Assembly (NCBI RefSeq): GCF_003946465.1
Contig: NZ_RHOL01000004.1
Coordinates: forward strand, 1 to 64,000
Origin: Lacticaseibacillus hegangensis
GTDB taxonomy: Bacteria; Bacillota; Bacilli; Lactobacillales; Lactobacillaceae
DNA length: 64,000 nucleotides
Direction of reading: 5' to 3'
Shown piece after piece: positions 48,876 through 61,698 of the stretch. The notes under the pieces were generated by a model. That model was not told the origin of the DNA. It ran no database searches and saw nothing but the letters and a program-made list of their open reading frames with translations. The position numbers and the translations under genes were made by a program. Position 1 is the stretch's first letter. Every line of letters starts with the position of its first letter.

Positions 48876-51743
48876 TTACTTGACCGGAACCTCTTCCATC
48901 GTGTACGCCTCGATCTGATCATCGACCTTGATGTCGTTGTAACCATCGATGGTCAAACCGAGTTCAAAGCCCTGACGGACTTCCTTCACGTCATCCTTGA
49001 ACCGGCGCAAGGAGCCCAGTTCGCCTTCGTACTTCACGATGCCGTCGCGGATCAGGCGGACCTTGGAGTCGCGGCGAATGAAGCCGCTGTCGACGTAGCC
49101 GCCGACCACCGTCCCAATCTTGGACACCGGAATGGTCTCGCGCACAGTGATGTTGCCGGTGACCTTCTCTTCGTAAGTCGGTTCCAGCATCCCCTTCATC
49201 GCAGACTCGACTTCCTCGATGGCCTTGTAGATGACGCGGTGCAAGCGGATATCCACATCATCGGCATCGGCCTGAGCCTTCGCTTGCGGCGTTGGCCGCA
49301 CGTTGAAGCCAATGATGACCGCGTTGGAAGCAGAAGCCAAGGTGACATCACTTTCGTTGATCGCCCCAACGGCTTGGTGAATGATGTTCACTCGTACGCC
49401 CTTGACCTCGATCTTCTTCAAGCTGCCGGCCAGCGCTTCGACCGAACCCTGCACATCCGCCTTGATGATGATGTCAACTTCTTTGAGTTGGCCTTCCTTC
49501 ATGGTTTCAAACAGGTTGTCGAGGGTGACGTGATGCGTCTGTTGACGTTCCTGTTCTTGTGCCTGTTGGGCCCGCTTTTCGCCGGCCGCGCGGGCGGTTT
49601 TTTCATCGTCAAAGACGACAAACTTGTCCGCCGACTGCGGCACGTCGTTCAAACCGGTAATCTCAACTGGCATCGCTGGCACAGCATCCTTGACGTGGCG
49701 GCCATGATCGTTGGTCATGGTCCGCACGCGGCCAAAGGTGTGGCCGACGACGATCGGGTCGCCGACGTGCAGGGTGCCTTCCTGGACCAGCACCGTAGCA
49801 ACAGGGCCACGGCCTTTGTCCAGACGGGCTTCAATGACGGTCCCGATGGCCTTTTGGTCAGGGTTAGCCTTGAGCTCCAGTACGTCCGCTTCCAGCAAAA
49901 TCATTTCCAGCAGCTCGTCGATGTTCTTGCCGAACTTGGCGGAGATGTTGACGAAGATGGTGTCACCACCGTAGTCTTCAGGAACCAGATCGTACTTCAT
50001 CAGCTCTTCGGTGACGCGCTGTGGATTTGCACCCGGCTTATCAATCTTGTTGATGGCAACGATCATCGGCGCGTTCGCCGCCTTGGCGTGATTAATGGCC
50101 TCAATAGTCTGAGGCATGACCCCGTCATCGGCCGCAACCACCAGCACAATGATATCGGTGATATCCGCGCCACGCGCCCGCATGTTGGTGAAGGCCGCGT
50201 GCCCTGGGGTGTCCAGGAACGTAATCAGACGATCCTTGAGCTTCACTTGGTAAGCCCCGATGTGCTGTGTAATCCCGCCTGCTTCGCCTTCGGTCACATG
50301 CGTGTGACGCAGGCGGTCAAGCAAGGTGGTTTTACCATGGTCAACGTGGCCCATGATGGTGACCACTGGTGGCCGCGGCGTCTGGGTATCCTTGTTGGTG
50401 ACTTCAGCGTTGTACATCTTGTCGAGGTCGGTAATATCTTCCTCAACCTTTTGTTCGGCGTCAATGCCGTAATCGGTGGCGACCAGTTCAATGGTGTCCT
50501 TGTCGAGGCTCTGGTTTTGGTTAACCATCACACCCAACATGAACAGCTTCTTGATGATCTCGGCTGGCTCGCGGTGCAGGATCTTGCCCAGATCCTGGGC
50601 GTTCATTCCAACAGTGTAGATGAGTTTTTCTGGCAATGGCCGCTCCTTGCGCTGTGGCATTTCTTTCTTGGGTTGCGTCTGCTGTCTGCGCTTGTTCTTC
50701 TTGTTGCGCCGATTCGAGTTACCAAATCCGCCGCGGTTATTGTTGTAACCGCCGCGGCTGTTGCGGAAGTTGTTGCGGCCGCGATTGTCGTTGCTGCTGT
50801 GATCCGCAGTGCGCCGATTGTCATTTGGCTTTGCCGGCTTTTCAGCGGCAGGCGGCACTGGGGCCGTATAGGCGGCCGCGATTGGCTTTTCCTCGGCGAC
50901 TTTTTCGAGCGCCTTTTCGGTTTCGCGCTTGGCTGCAGCCTTCGCCTTGTCCTGCTGGCGCTTTTCTTCCAGCTGCTTGATAAACTTCTCGTCGTTGCCA
51001 GCCACTGGCCGCGGATTCCCATTGGCCTGAGTCCGGCGACCGGCACGCGGCATTGGGCTAGCGCTGGTCTGGTTCAAGAAGCGATCCCCGCCGCGCCGGT
51101 TGTCGTTGCGGTTGTTGCCGCTGCGCCGGTTATCGTTGCGGTTATCAGTCGAGCGGTTGTTGTAACCGCCGCGATTGTCATTTGGCCGGTTGCTGCCGCG
51201 ATTGCCTGCCGGCTGCTGCCCGGCGGGTTGACCTTGGCCGCCCCGGTTGTCGTTGCGGTTAAAGCGGCCACCGCGGGCATTAGCCTGGGTGTTGTGCGGC
51301 CGGCGAATCGCGGACTTGGAGATCAGGGTCTTGCCATCTGCCGTCTTTTGCGGCATGTGGTGAGTCCCTGGCACCTTCTTTGCGTCTGCTGACTGATCAA
51401 CGGCTGGCTTAGCGCTCGCTGCTGGCTTGGCAGTTGGCTTAGATTCAGCGCTGGCTTCAGACTTGGCCTCAGCTTTAGCTGCAGGCTTTTCGGCTGGCTT
51501 GGTCGCAGGTGTTTCAGCAGCGGCCTTGGCTGCCGGCTTCGCCTCGGCTTTCGCCTTTGCGGCAGGTTTTGCCGCCTTGGCGGACTGACCCTTCAGCGCG
51601 GACTTCAAAGCAGCTTCCTGCTGATCGTCCAACGTTGACATGTGGTTCTTGAGCTCGATGCCCTGAGCTTTGGCCGCGTCGATCACGGTTTTACTCGGGA
51701 TGCCGAGCGTTTTGGCAAATTCATAAACTCGTTGTTTGCCCAT
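48876..51743 (-). CDS. infB: translation initiation factor IF-2
   Basis: A 955-aa GTPase that brings fMet-tRNA to the 30S. The IF2 N-domain is at 1-50. Then a very long variable region follows: Ala/Lys/Glu-rich to about 140, then Asn/Arg/Gly-rich repeats ([20 protein letters not shown] type) to about 350. The G domain starts near residue 464 ([12 protein letters not shown]), with DTPGH and NKID following. Domains II-IV are complete. The Asn/Arg/Gly tract is unusually long and could act in RNA binding or condensation. Confidence 0.97.
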   Translation of the reverse strand: MGKQRVYEFAKTLGIPSKTVIDAAKAQGIELKNHMSTLDDQQEAALKSALKGQSAKAAKPAAKAKAEAKPAAKAAAETPATKPAEKPAAKAEAKSEASAESKPTAKPAASAKPAVDQSADAKKVPGTHHMPQKTADGKTLISKSAIRRPHNTQANARGGRFNRNDNRGGQGQPAGQQPAGNRGSNRPNDNRGGYNNRSTDNRNDNRRSGNNRNDNRRGGDRFLNQTSASPMPRAGRRTQANGNPRPVAGNDEKFIKQLEEKRQQDKAKAAAKRETEKALEKVAEEKPIAAAYTAPVPPAAEKPAKPNDNRRTADHSSNDNRGRNNFRNSRGGYNNNRGGFGNSNRRNKKNKRRQQTQPKKEMPQRKERPLPEKLIYTVGMNAQDLGKILHREPAEIIKKLFMLGVMVNQNQSLDKDTIELVATDYGIDAEQKVEEDITDLDKMYNAEVTNKDTQTPRPPVVTIMGHVDHGKTTLLDRLRHTHVTEGEAGGITQHIGAYQVKLKDRLITFLDTPGHAAFTNMRARGADITDIIVLVVAADDGVMPQTIEAINHAKAANAPMIVAINKIDKPGANPQRVTEELMKYDLVPEDYGGDTIFVNISAKFGKNIDELLEMILLEADVLELKANPDQKAIGTVIEARLDKGRGPVATVLVQEGTLHVGDPIVVGHTFGRVRTMTNDHGRHVKDAVPAMPVEITGLNDVPQSADKFVVFDDEKTARAAGEKRAQQAQEQERQQTHHVTLDNLFETMKEGQLKEVDIIIKADVQGSVEALAGSLKKIEVKGVRVNIIHQAVGAINESDVTLASASNAVIIGFNVRPTPQAKAQADADDVDIRLHRVIYKAIEEVESAMKGMLEPTYEEKVTGNITVRETIPVSKIGTVVGGYVDSGFIRRDSKVRLIRDGIVKYEGELGSLRRFKDDVKEVRQGFELGLTIDGYNDIKVDDQIEAYTMEEVPVK

Positions 51744-51767
51744 TTCTTCACGCTCCCTGTCTATTCA

Positions 51768-52067
51768 TTAGGTGAGCAGCTTGACCAGCTTCTCTGCAAA
51801 GCCGCGATCTTGCACCGCGATCACGGACCGCTTACGGCCGATCGCAGAACTCAGCTCCAGGCTCGTCAAGTTTAAGTTGACTGGGACCTGGTAGAAGCTG
51901 CCTTTATCGGAAAACTTTTTTCTGGTGTTCGCTGAGGCGTCAGCGGCGACGAGGACCAGCTTGGCACTCTGGTCCCGAATCGCCGCCAGCACAAAGCCTT
52001 CACCGGCCGTTAGCCGGTTGGCCCGTTGCGCCAGCCCCAGCAAGTTTAGCGCTTGCTGCTTTTTCAT
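51768..52067 (-). CDS. L7Ae/L30e-like ribosomal protein (YlxQ)
   Basis: A 99-aa RNA-binding protein. LNLLGLAQRANRLTAGEGFV and KLVLVAADASANTRKKFSDK match the L7Ae fold that binds kink-turns. In Bacillus YlxQ is encoded in the same place between rnpM and infB. The start overlaps the upstream stop by four bases. Confidence 0.9.
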   Translation of the reverse strand: MKKQQALNLLGLAQRANRLTAGEGFVLAAIRDQSAKLVLVAADASANTRKKFSDKGSFYQVPVNLNLTSLELSSAIGRKRSVIAVQDRGFAEKLVKLLT

Positions 52068-52363
52068 GCCTGGTCGCCGAACAGCTCTTGGCGAGCCTTC
52101 TGGTGGTCGACGTAGGCGTACAACTCATCGTAAAAACTATCGGCCACTTTGACGTCAAACGCTTTTTCGATGATGTGCTTGCTCTGGGCCTTCTTGACGG
52201 CCGCAGGATCCAGCGCCACGTACGCGCCGCGGCCCTGAGCTTTACCGGTGGGATCGATGGCAACGGTTTGATCCGCTTGCCGCACGATGCGCACCAGGGA
52301 CTTTTTCGGAAACATTTCTCCCGACAGCAGGTCCTTGCGCATCGGGATCTTGCGCTTTTTCAT
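52064..52363 (-). CDS. rnpM: YlxR / RNase P modulator RnpM
   Basis: A 99-aa protein. MRKDLLSGEMFPKKSLVRIV and GRGAYVALDPAAV are the YlxR marks. The Bacillus homologue binds RNase P RNA and modulates it. The usual position after nusA is conserved. Confidence 0.9.
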   Translation of the reverse strand: MKKRKIPMRKDLLSGEMFPKKSLVRIVRQADQTVAIDPTGKAQGRGAYVALDPAAVKKAQSKHIIEKAFDVKVADSFYDELYAYVDHQKARQELFGDQA

Positions 52364-52372
52364 GGCTGCCTC

Positions 52373-53572
52373 CTACTTGGTTTCGGCCGCGTCGTCTGCG
52401 GCTTTTGCATCTGAGTCCTCAGTTGCCGGCGCAGCGGCCGCCTCGTCTTCAGCCGGCGCGTCAGCACCAGACTGATCCGCCTGGGTCTCTTCGATTTGCT
52501 CGTCGTTTTCTTCAAGCTCGTCATCATCGACAAATTCAACGTCTGATTCGGCCTTGATGTCGATCTTGTAACCGGTGAGCTTGGCGGCAAGCCGGGCGTT
52601 TTGCCCTTTCTTGCCGATGGCCAAAGACAGCTGGTAGTCGGGCACGATGACCGTGCAGGACCGGTCGTTGTCTTCGTCGTTGAATTGAACGGCGATGACT
52701 TGCGCCGGGTTCAACGCGTTGGCGATGTAATCCACCGGGTCTTCCTCGTACTGCACAACGTCCATGTTCTCACCGGACAACTCATTGACCACGGCCTGGA
52801 CGCGGGCGCCGCGAGGACCAACCGTGGTGCCGACCGGATCGACAGACGGGTTCGTCGAGCGCACCGCGATCTTGGTGCGATCGCCAGCCTCACGCGCGAT
52901 CCCGGCGATTTCCACCGTGCCGTCGAAAATTTCTGGCACTTCCTGTTCAAACAGGCGCTTGACCAGCCCAGGATTGGTGCGGGAAACAAAGACCTGCGGG
53001 CCCTTGCTTGAGTTTTCAACCTTAGACACGAACACTTTGATGCGATCGTGGGGCTCGTACTGCTCGTTCGGCATCTGATCGCCGCGGCCCAGCACAGCCT
53101 CAATCTTGCCCAAGTTCACGTAAATGAACTTGTTATCGCGCCGCTCAACTTCGCCGGTCATGATCTCGTTTTCGTACTGAGAGTACTCATCGTAGATAAT
53201 GCCGCGCTCGGCCTCACGCACCCGCTGCATAATGACCTGCTTAGCGGTTTGCGCCGCAATGCGGCCAAAGTCTTTCGGGGTGACCTCAAATTTGATCTTG
53301 TCACCGACCTCGTAAGCCTTGTTGATGGCCAACGCGTCCTTCAGACTGACTTCCAGCCGGGAGTCGAACACTTCTTCAGTGACTTCCTTGACCGCGTACA
53401 CGTGGATATCGCCTTGGTCCTTGTCGAACTCGACGTCGACGTTTTGTGCCTGATCGTAATTACGCTTGTACGCCGAGGCCAGCGCGTCTTCAAGCGCCTC
53501 AATCACAACTTCTTTTTTGACGCCTTTTTCGGTCTCGAGGGCGTCAAGGGCTTCAATCATTTCCTTTGACAT
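52373..53572 (-). CDS. nusA: transcription factor NusA
   Basis: A 399-aa factor for pausing, termination and antitermination. The N-terminal RNA polymerase-binding domain, S1 domain (ITGEVERRDNKFIYVNLG) and two KH domains (VDPVGTTVGPRGARV, LSLAIGKKGQNARLAAKLTG) are present. A 50-residue very acidic tail (from about residue 345, DDDELEENDEQIEE) follows, longer than in Bacillus NusA. Such acidic tails can interact with RNA polymerase; here that is inference. Confidence 0.96.
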   Translation of the reverse strand: MSKEMIEALDALETEKGVKKEVVIEALEDALASAYKRNYDQAQNVDVEFDKDQGDIHVYAVKEVTEEVFDSRLEVSLKDALAINKAYEVGDKIKFEVTPKDFGRIAAQTAKQVIMQRVREAERGIIYDEYSQYENEIMTGEVERRDNKFIYVNLGKIEAVLGRGDQMPNEQYEPHDRIKVFVSKVENSSKGPQVFVSRTNPGLVKRLFEQEVPEIFDGTVEIAGIAREAGDRTKIAVRSTNPSVDPVGTTVGPRGARVQAVVNELSGENMDVVQYEEDPVDYIANALNPAQVIAVQFNDEDNDRSCTVIVPDYQLSLAIGKKGQNARLAAKLTGYKIDIKAESDVEFVDDDELEENDEQIEETQADQSGADAPAEDEAAAAPATEDSDAKAADDAAETK

Positions 53573-53604
53573 GTTGTTCCTTCCTTTGCCAGCGGGATTG
53601 CCGC

Positions 53605-54078
53605 TTAAAATTCGATGGCCAGGCGAGCGTTTGCGATCGTCTGGCGATCAAATGCCTGCTCGAACCTGCGCGCCTTATCCTTCAGCTCCAAGGTCAGGGT
53701 GTCGTCATCCAGCGCCTTCAAGGTGCCTTCGAACACTTTCTTACCGTTGAGCTTCGTGAACAAGGAAATATGAATGTATTCACCAACCGCGTTTTTAAAG
53801 TCCTGGTCAGTTTTCAGTGGCCGCTCGGCACCTGGTGAGGAAACCTCCAAGAAGTAGGCCTGCGGAATGGGATCAGGGTCCATGGCGTCCAATTTCTCAG
53901 ACAAGGCCTCTGAGACCATCACACACTCGTTAAGCGTGATGCCACCCGGCTTATCAATGTAGACCCGCAAGTACCAGCTGCCGCCTTCCTTAACAAACTC
54001 GATATCGCTCAGGTCGAAATGGTTGGCTTCAAGGATCGGATCAACGATTTGTTTCACTGTCTCGACAACCGTGCTCAA
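53605..54078 (-). CDS. rimP: ribosome maturation factor RimP
   Basis: A 157-aa 30S assembly factor. DLSDIEFVKEGGSWYLRVYI and the ending domain ALDDDTLTLELKDK are typical. I start at a TTG at 54078 because AAAGGGGGGAAAGAC precedes it; the open frame further upstream runs through a hairpin and has no site. It is the first gene of the nusA operon. Confidence 0.93.
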   Translation of the reverse strand: MSTVVETVKQIVDPILEANHFDLSDIEFVKEGGSWYLRVYIDKPGGITLNECVMVSEALSEKLDAMDPDPIPQAYFLEVSSPGAERPLKTDQDFKNAVGEYIHISLFTKLNGKKVFEGTLKALDDDTLTLELKDKARRFEQAFDRQTIANARLAIEF

Positions 54079-54141
54079 GTCTTTCCCCCCTTTTAGGTTG
54101 TTGTGCTGGCGGCCAATTTGGCCCCCGTTACCTCTCCTAAG

Positions 54142-54169
54142 AAAAGGAGTGAGCATCTCTGCTCACTCC
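54142..54169 (-). terminator. leader hairpin/terminator upstream of rimP-nusA
   Basis: A perfect 10-bp stem GGAGTGAGCA-GAGA-TGCTCACTCC followed by TTTTCTT on the minus strand. It lies after the putative operon promoter and before rimP, so it could end polC readthrough and also attenuate the operon. Confidence 0.8.
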
Positions 54170-54196
54170 TCCTCAAAGGATTTAACTACTATGGAT

Positions 54197-54225
54197 AATC
54201 TAGCATAAAACCCTTTCCAATGCAA
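54197..54225 (-). promoter_or_regulatory. putative rimP-nusA operon promoter
   Basis: On the minus strand TTGCAT (54225-54220), a 17-base spacer and TAGATT (54202-54197) with an extended TGC. Transcription would start near 54190, giving a leader of about 110 bases with the hairpin at 54142-54169. Confidence 0.6.
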
Positions 54226-54252
54226 CAGTGAATCGCGGTGAACCCTATGGGA

Positions 54253-57200
54253 CTAGAACATCGAGTCGAACAGTGACAGCTGATTTTCATCAGGCAGCGT
54301 GTCGAGGACATGCTTTTCAGTCATGTAATCGATCAGGGTCTTTGACACCTTGCCGCGGTTGGCCAAATCTTCCTTGGATAGGAACGGCTTCTCCTCGCGG
54401 GCCGCAACGATCTGCTTGGCCACGTTGTCGCCTAACCCTGGAACGGCGCGGAACGGCGCCAGCAGCGTGTGATCATCCACGATCAGGAAATCATGCGCGT
54501 CGGATTGGTTAATGTCGACCATCTTAATGGTAAAGCCGCGCTCCAGGCACTCATTGGCCAGCTCCAATACTGTCAGCAGGGTCTTGTCCTTGGCCGAGGC
54601 GTCGTTGCCCTGGTCCGTGATGGCCTTAATGGCCGCCTTGGTGGCCTCCTTGCCGTGGCTCATCGCCACCAGGTCGAAGTCTTCGGCGCGCACCGAGAAG
54701 TAAGACGCGTAGTAAACCAGCGGGAAGTAAACCTTGAACCAGGCGATGCGCAGCCCCATCAAATCGTACGCGGCCGCGTGGGCCTTCGGAAACATGTACT
54801 TGATCTTCAGACAGGAATCGATGTACCAGTCTGGCACCTTCGGGTTGTCGCGCATGGCCTTTTGCCAGTCATCTGGAATCCCGCGGCCCTTTCTGACATG
54901 CTCCATAATGTTGAACGCCAAAGAGTCGTCCATTCCCCAGTGAATCAAATCCATCATGATGTTGTCACGACAGCCGATCACTTCTTTGATGGTCACAGTG
55001 CCGTTTTGAATCAGCTCTTCGGCGTTTCCCAGCCACACATCGGTGCCGTGAGACAAGCCGGAAATCTGAAGCAGCTCAGAGAATTTTTTAGGGTGCGTCT
55101 CCTCGAGCATCCCCCGCACAAAGCGCGTCCCGAATTCCGGCACGCCCAGCGTCCCGGTTTTCGAATTGATCTGCTCTGGGGTCACCCCTAAGATATCGGG
55201 GCTGGAAAACAGCGACATGACGCCAGGGTCGTCCATCGGAATGCTTTTCGGGTCGACCCCGGACAGGTCCTGCAGCATGCGAATCATGGTCGGGTCATCG
55301 TGCCCCAGCACATCCATTTTGAGAATGTTGTCATGAATCGAGTGAAAATCAAAGTGGGTGGTCTTCCATGCGGCGTTTTGATCGTCCGCCGGGTACTGAA
55401 TCGGCGAAAAGTCGTAAATATCCATGTCTTCCGGTACGATCAAGATCCCCGCCGGGTGCTGGCCAGTTGTCCGCTTGACGCCAGTGGCGCCTTTGGCCAA
55501 GCGGTCGATTTCCGCCCCGCGGAGCATCTGACCGGTGTCGCGCTCATAGGCTTTGACATAACCGTAAGCCGTTTTATCCGCCACCGTGCCGATGGTCCCA
55601 GCGCGAAACGCGTGGTCCTCGCCAAACCGCACCTTAATGTAGTTGTGGGCGATCGGCTGATAGTCCCCGGAGAAGTTCAGATCGATATCAGGCACCTTGT
55701 CCCCTTTGAAGCCTAAGAATGTTTCAAACGGAATATCCTGCCCGTCTTTGATCATGTTGGTCCCGCACTTGGGGCAGGCCTTGTCTGGCAGGTCAAAGCC
55801 AGAGCCGTACTCGCCTTTGGTGAAGAACTCGGAATACTGACACTTGGGGCAGCGGTAATGCGGCGGCAGCGGGTTGATCTCCGTGATGCCAGACATCGTG
55901 GCCGCCAGACTGGAGCCGACGGACCCACGGGACCCAACCAGGTAGCCGTCCTTGTTGGACTTAAGCACGAGCTGCTGGGCAATGTTGTAAATCACTGAGA
56001 ACCCGTTTCCGATAATACTTTTGAGCTCCTTATCCAGCCGTGACTGCACAATTTCAGGCAAGGGATTCCCGTACATCTGATGCGCGGTGTTCATCACATC
56101 GGCGCGCAGGTGCTCTTCCACCCCTGGGATCTTCGGCGTGTAAAGCTTGTCCTTGACCGGGGTGATGTCCCCATCGATCAGGTCCGCCACCTTGTGGGTG
56201 TTCTCCACGACCAGCTGGTGAGCCAACTGGTCATCTTTGAGCCAGGCGAAGGCGTCCAGCATCTCCTGCGTTGAGCGGAAGTGCACATCCGGCAATTCGT
56301 GACGGTTCAGCGGGTTGGCCCCGCCTTGGCTGTGAATCAAAATCTTGCGGTAAATGGCATCGTTCTTGTCTAGGTAGTGGGCATCGCCGGTGGCAACCAC
56401 CAGCTTCCCTTGATCTTGCCCAATTTTGATGATGGTCTTCAAAATTTCCTGCAGGTGCGCCTGGCCTTGAACCAGGCCGCCATCGATCAGCGGCTGGTAG
56501 TTGGCGAGCGGCTGCACTTCCAGGTAATCATAGAACTTCGCCTTGTTGGCGGCTTCAGCGGCACCTTTTTGCATGGCCGCGATAAAGACTTCACCGGAGT
56601 CGCAGGCCGACCCGACCAAAAGACCCTCGCGAAGCTTTTGCAAGGCGGACCGCGGCACCCGCGGCAGCCGGTAGTAGTAATCAATGTTGGACTGGCTGAC
56701 CAGCTTAAAGAGGTTCTTGAGCCCGGCCTGAGTCTTCGCAAACACGATCGCATGGGTCGGCCGGCTTTGCTTGTAGGCCTCGTCCTCACCGATGCGCGAG
56801 TTCAGCTGATTGAGCTGCTCAATGTCGTACTGCTTGAGCGCCTCTTTTTCCAGCGCGTACAGCAGGTACCCGGTCGCCTCGGCATCCGCATTGGCCCGGT
56901 GGTGATGATTCAGTGGGATCTTGTACGCCTTAGTCAGCGTGTCGAGCTTGTGGTTCTTGCGCTCAGGATGGAGCATCCGCGACAGCTCCAATGTATCGAT
57001 CACGGGGTTTTGAATCGGTTCCTCGCCCAAGCGCTCATAGCCTTTATTCAAAAAGCCGACATCGAACGTCACATTGTGGCCGCTCATGATGGTGCCGGCG
57101 CAAAACTGCCGGAACAGCTTCAGCACCTCGGCTTCAGTCTTGGACCCGCGCACCATCTCGTCGGTGATGTGGGTCAGGTTGATGGTGAATTCAGACAGCG

Positions 57201-58581
57201 CAAACCCCGGGTCGATCAACTCTTCAAACGAGTCGATAACCTTTCCGTCTTTCATCTTGACGGCGGCGACTTCGATCACTTTGTCGTACACCGCAGACAG
57301 CCCGGTGGTTTCAATATCGAACACCACGTACGTCGCATCCGCGAGGCTTCGCGGTGCATCGGCGTTGTACGCCACTGGTGCCCCGTCGTCGACCAGGTTG
57401 ATCTCGACGCCGTAAAGCATTTTGAGCTTGGCCTGAGTCGCCGCAGTGTGGGCCTCCGGATAGGCCTGCAGCCCGGCGTGATCGGTCACGGCAATGGCGG
57501 TCTGCCCCCAGGCCTTGGCGCGCGCAACATAAGCGCTGATGCTTGGCAGGGCGTCCATCTGACTCATGTTGGTGTGCAAATGCAGCTCAACGCGCTTTTC
57601 GCCTTCCGCCGTCTCCTGCGGCAGATCATGGTGCACTTCCACCATGTCGCGGGCCATGACGGTCAGCTCACGGGAATAGGTGTCCTCCTGCACGCTGCCG
57701 CGAATCTTCAGCCACATGCCGACCTTGATCTGGCCGAACGCCGCTTCATCATCGGCACCGTTGCTGAATTTCTTCACGATAAAACTCGAGGTGTAGTCCG
57801 TCACTTTCGCGATCAAAAGCGACCGCTTGGAGCGCAGCTGGCGCACCTCAACGTCAAACACGTAGCCCTCGATCAAAACGGAGTTCTCCTCCTGGGTGAT
57901 CGCGACCATCTGCGTTGGCGTCTCGTTATTCTTCAAACCGCGGCCCAGCTGAACTGGCCCGCTTGGCCCAGGATTTTGCTCACGCTGGGCGACGACTGCT
58001 TGCGCCCGCTTGGCCATTGCGGCGGCTTCCTCGGCCTTTTGCGCCTTAAAGGCCGCCAGGTTCGCCTCCGATTCGCTGGCATCAACGGCCGCGTCCACGG
58101 TCACGCCAGGCAGCCCGACTTGCGCGTAGGCTTCGGCCAGTTTGCCGAGGCCCTGCTGAATCAAAAACTGGCGCACCGGCTCGTTTTCCGCCAGCAGCGT
58201 GACTTTGCCGTCCTCGAACTGCGGGGTTTGGTTCATGCAGGTCTCTGCGACGATGGCCGACTCGATTTGCGCGTTGGCCACCACGTAGGACCAGTAGGCG
58301 GACAAAAATTTGGCCTGCAGGTCGACCGTTTGCGGCTGCACGCGAATGCTGGCCTCGGCAATGCCCTTGAACGCGGACTTGATGTGCGAATCCAGCTGAA
58401 TAAACACGGCATAAGGCAACAGCGCCGCCGTGCCGAGCACAAACTCGTAACGTTTAGAGCGGCTGTGAATGGTCACGGCCTCGACCGTCGCGCTGGCCAG
58501 GGCCGGGTCTTGTCTGACCGGGTCAGGCAAGTGTGCCTGCTCGATCAGCTTTTGAAACATTTCTGCTTTTGATAGCGCCAA
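54253..58581 (-). CDS. polC: DNA polymerase III PolC
   Basis: A 1442-aa Gram-positive replicative polymerase, matching the usual 1440 aa. The order is: N-terminal domains; OB-fold; PHP domain ([16 protein letters not shown], near residue 330) interrupted by the 3'-5' exonuclease ([10 protein letters not shown] near 418); a polymerase core with the zinc motif CPKCQYSEF / CPKCGTNM; and the C-terminal beta-clamp motif [10 protein letters not shown] start at a TTG ([12 protein letters not shown]) after AAAGGGAGTGG. The frame is open further upstream without a site. Confidence 0.97.
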   Translation of the reverse strand: MALSKAEMFQKLIEQAHLPDPVRQDPALASATVEAVTIHSRSKRYEFVLGTAALLPYAVFIQLDSHIKSAFKGIAEASIRVQPQTVDLQAKFLSAYWSYVVANAQIESAIVAETCMNQTPQFEDGKVTLLAENEPVRQFLIQQGLGKLAEAYAQVGLPGVTVDAAVDASESEANLAAFKAQKAEEAAAMAKRAQAVVAQREQNPGPSGPVQLGRGLKNNETPTQMVAITQEENSVLIEGYVFDVEVRQLRSKRSLLIAKVTDYTSSFIVKKFSNGADDEAAFGQIKVGMWLKIRGSVQEDTYSRELTVMARDMVEVHHDLPQETAEGEKRVELHLHTNMSQMDALPSISAYVARAKAWGQTAIAVTDHAGLQAYPEAHTAATQAKLKMLYGVEINLVDDGAPVAYNADAPRSLADATYVVFDIETTGLSAVYDKVIEVAAVKMKDGKVIDSFEELIDPGFALSEFTINLTHITDEMVRGSKTEAEVLKLFRQFCAGTIMSGHNVTFDVGFLNKGYERLGEEPIQNPVIDTLELSRMLHPERKNHKLDTLTKAYKIPLNHHHRANADAEATGYLLYALEKEALKQYDIEQLNQLNSRIGEDEAYKQSRPTHAIVFAKTQAGLKNLFKLVSQSNIDYYYRLPRVPRSALQKLREGLLVGSACDSGEVFIAAMQKGAAEAANKAKFYDYLEVQPLANYQPLIDGGLVQGQAHLQEILKTIIKIGQDQGKLVVATGDAHYLDKNDAIYRKILIHSQGGANPLNRHELPDVHFRSTQEMLDAFAWLKDDQLAHQLVVENTHKVADLIDGDITPVKDKLYTPKIPGVEEHLRADVMNTAHQMYGNPLPEIVQSRLDKELKSIIGNGFSVIYNIAQQLVLKSNKDGYLVGSRGSVGSSLAATMSGITEINPLPPHYRCPKCQYSEFFTKGEYGSGFDLPDKACPKCGTNMIKDGQDIPFETFLGFKGDKVPDIDLNFSGDYQPIAHNYIKVRFGEDHAFRAGTIGTVADKTAYGYVKAYERDTGQMLRGAEIDRLAKGATGVKRTTGQHPAGILIVPEDMDIYDFSPIQYPADDQNAAWKTTHFDFHSIHDNILKMDVLGHDDPTMIRMLQDLSGVDPKSIPMDDPGVMSLFSSPDILGVTPEQINSKTGTLGVPEFGTRFVRGMLEETHPKKFSELLQISGLSHGTDVWLGNAEELIQNGTVTIKEVIGCRDNIMMDLIHWGMDDSLAFNIMEHVRKGRGIPDDWQKAMRDNPKVPDWYIDSCLKIKYMFPKAHAAAYDLMGLRIAWFKVYFPLVYYASYFSVRAEDFDLVAMSHGKEATKAAIKAITDQGNDASAKDKTLLTVLELANECLERGFTIKMVDINQSDAHDFLIVDDHTLLAPFRAVPGLGDNVAKQIVAAREEKPFLSKEDLANRGKVSKTLIDYMTEKHVLDTLPDENQLSLFDSMF

Positions 58582-58612
58582 AAAAAGCCACTCCCTTTTT
58601 GATGATGAAACA

Positions 58613-58641
58613 ATGTTACCCCGAATGCGCGGTGCAAACAA
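58613..58641 (-). promoter_or_regulatory. possible polC promoter
   Basis: On the minus strand TTGTTT (58641-58636), a 17-base spacer and TAACAT (58618-58613). It lies between the proS terminator and the polC start. Both boxes are imperfect. Confidence 0.45.
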
Positions 58642-58656
58642 GGCGGCACAGGACGC

Positions 58657-58689
58657 AAAAGCGGCGCCGAGTCGGACTCGGCGCCGCTT
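58657..58689 (-). terminator. proS terminator
   Basis: A perfect 14-bp stem of AAGCGGCGCCGAGT type with a 3-base loop and a short TTTT on the minus strand, 14 bases past the proS stop. Confidence 0.8.
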
Positions 58690-58702
58690 ACTGGAGATTT
58701 AA

Positions 58703-60430
<1,728 letters not shown>

Positions 60431-61672
60431 TTAAAAACTGCGCATGATGTCGTTGATGGTCACCGCAATGATCAACGCAAACATCAGCCCGGCGCCGATC
60501 AACGTGATCACGCCTTCGTGCTCCTGCTTGAGTGGCTTGCGCCGTATGGCTTCAAGCAGGTTGAGTAAAAGTTTGCCGCCGTCGAGCACGGGGATCGGAA
60601 TCAGGTTCATGATCCCGAGGTTGACCGACAGGCCGCCTAAAAATAGGATCAGGTTCATCGGCCCGCCCTTGGCCGCGGTGGCCGTCATCGTGTAGATGCC
60701 GACCGGGCCCGCGAGCTGATTCAGGGAGAAGTGCCCCGTCACCATTTGGGCCAGAACATGGAAAATCCCGGTGACATAAGCCCAGGTCGTGGTGAAGCCG
60801 GACTTGATCGCCGCCATCGGGGCCTTGGTTGTTTTGGCGTAAACCCCGATGGTCCCGTCGCTGGTGGGCCGAATCATCAGCTTCTGCGTCTTCCCCGCCT
60901 TAGTCGCCACCAGCGTGGTGGTGCGTCCGCGGTACTGGGCCACGGCACCTTGAATATCGTCAAACGCCGCGATTTTATCGCCGCCGATCGACACGATGCG
61001 CGAATCAGCTTTTAGCCCTGCCGCCGCTGCCGGTGAATTCGGTTCGATTTTGCCGATTTGGTTGGTGTTGGTCACCGCGACGCCGTTGACCAACGCGACG
61101 CCAATGAACACCACGATCGCCAGCAGAAAATTATTCATTGGCCCCGCAAAATTGACCAGCATGCGTTTCCAGAGCTTGGCATTTTGGAACTGCACGTCAT
61201 CCGGGGCGATAATGACCTCGGTGCCGTCTTCCTCGATGATGGTCGCGTCGTGATCGACGGACCAGGTTTTCAGCTCGGACTCATCGCCGTTTTCGTAACC
61301 GACAACGGTCAGGTCATGCTGCAGATCTACCTTGTCGACTTGGACCGGGATGCCGCCTTGGAGCGTGGTTTTGCTCGACAGGTTGATCCGCTCAACGACG
61401 TTTTGGTCGTTGACCTCAATGGCGAGCATGGTGCCCGGCTTGATCTCGTCGTCTTCGTCCTGCCAGCCCGCCATGCGGACATAACCGCCCAAAGGCAGCA
61501 GGCGGAGCGTGTACGTCGTGTGATTCTTGTGCCAAGCGACCAGCTTGGGGCCCATGCCAATAGAAAATTCCCGCACTAAAATGCCGGACCACTTGGCAAA
61601 AATGAAGTGCCCAAATTCGTGCACAAGCACAAGAATCACAAAGACGACCAAGAACTCAATAATTGTTGTCAT
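60431..61672 (-). CDS. rseP: site-2 zinc metalloprotease RseP/RasP (Eep)
   Basis: A 413-aa membrane protease that cuts anti-sigma factors, signal peptides and peptide pheromones. HEFGH at residues 18-22 and the LDGG motif near the C-terminus (PIPVLDGGKLLLNL) form the zinc site. A PDZ domain (GKIEPNSPAAAAGLKADSRI) lies between. Four membrane helices are predicted. The order uppS-cdsA-rseP-proS-polC is standard in Bacillota. Confidence 0.96.
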   Translation of the reverse strand: MTTIIEFLVVFVILVLVHEFGHFIFAKWSGILVREFSIGMGPKLVAWHKNHTTYTLRLLPLGGYVRMAGWQDEDDEIKPGTMLAIEVNDQNVVERINLSSKTTLQGGIPVQVDKVDLQHDLTVVGYENGDESELKTWSVDHDATIIEEDGTEVIIAPDDVQFQNAKLWKRMLVNFAGPMNNFLLAIVVFIGVALVNGVAVTNTNQIGKIEPNSPAAAAGLKADSRIVSIGGDKIAAFDDIQGAVAQYRGRTTTLVATKAGKTQKLMIRPTSDGTIGVYAKTTKAPMAAIKSGFTTTWAYVTGIFHVLAQMVTGHFSLNQLAGPVGIYTMTATAAKGGPMNLILFLGGLSVNLGIMNLIPIPVLDGGKLLLNLLEAIRRKPLKQEHEGVITLIGAGLMFALIIAVTINDIMRSF

Positions 61673-61698
61673 AGACGCTCCTTACTGTGCGACTGCGG

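Noticed and set aside
48711-51392. Very long open frame (893 codons) on the plus strand opposite infB
   Set aside because: It is the mirror of a high-GC, strongly codon-biased gene. It lacks a ribosome site and a recognisable protein, while infB on the other strand is certain.
56377-58572. 731-codon plus-strand frame opposite polC
   Set aside because: Same shadow effect; no start signal and no family resemblance.
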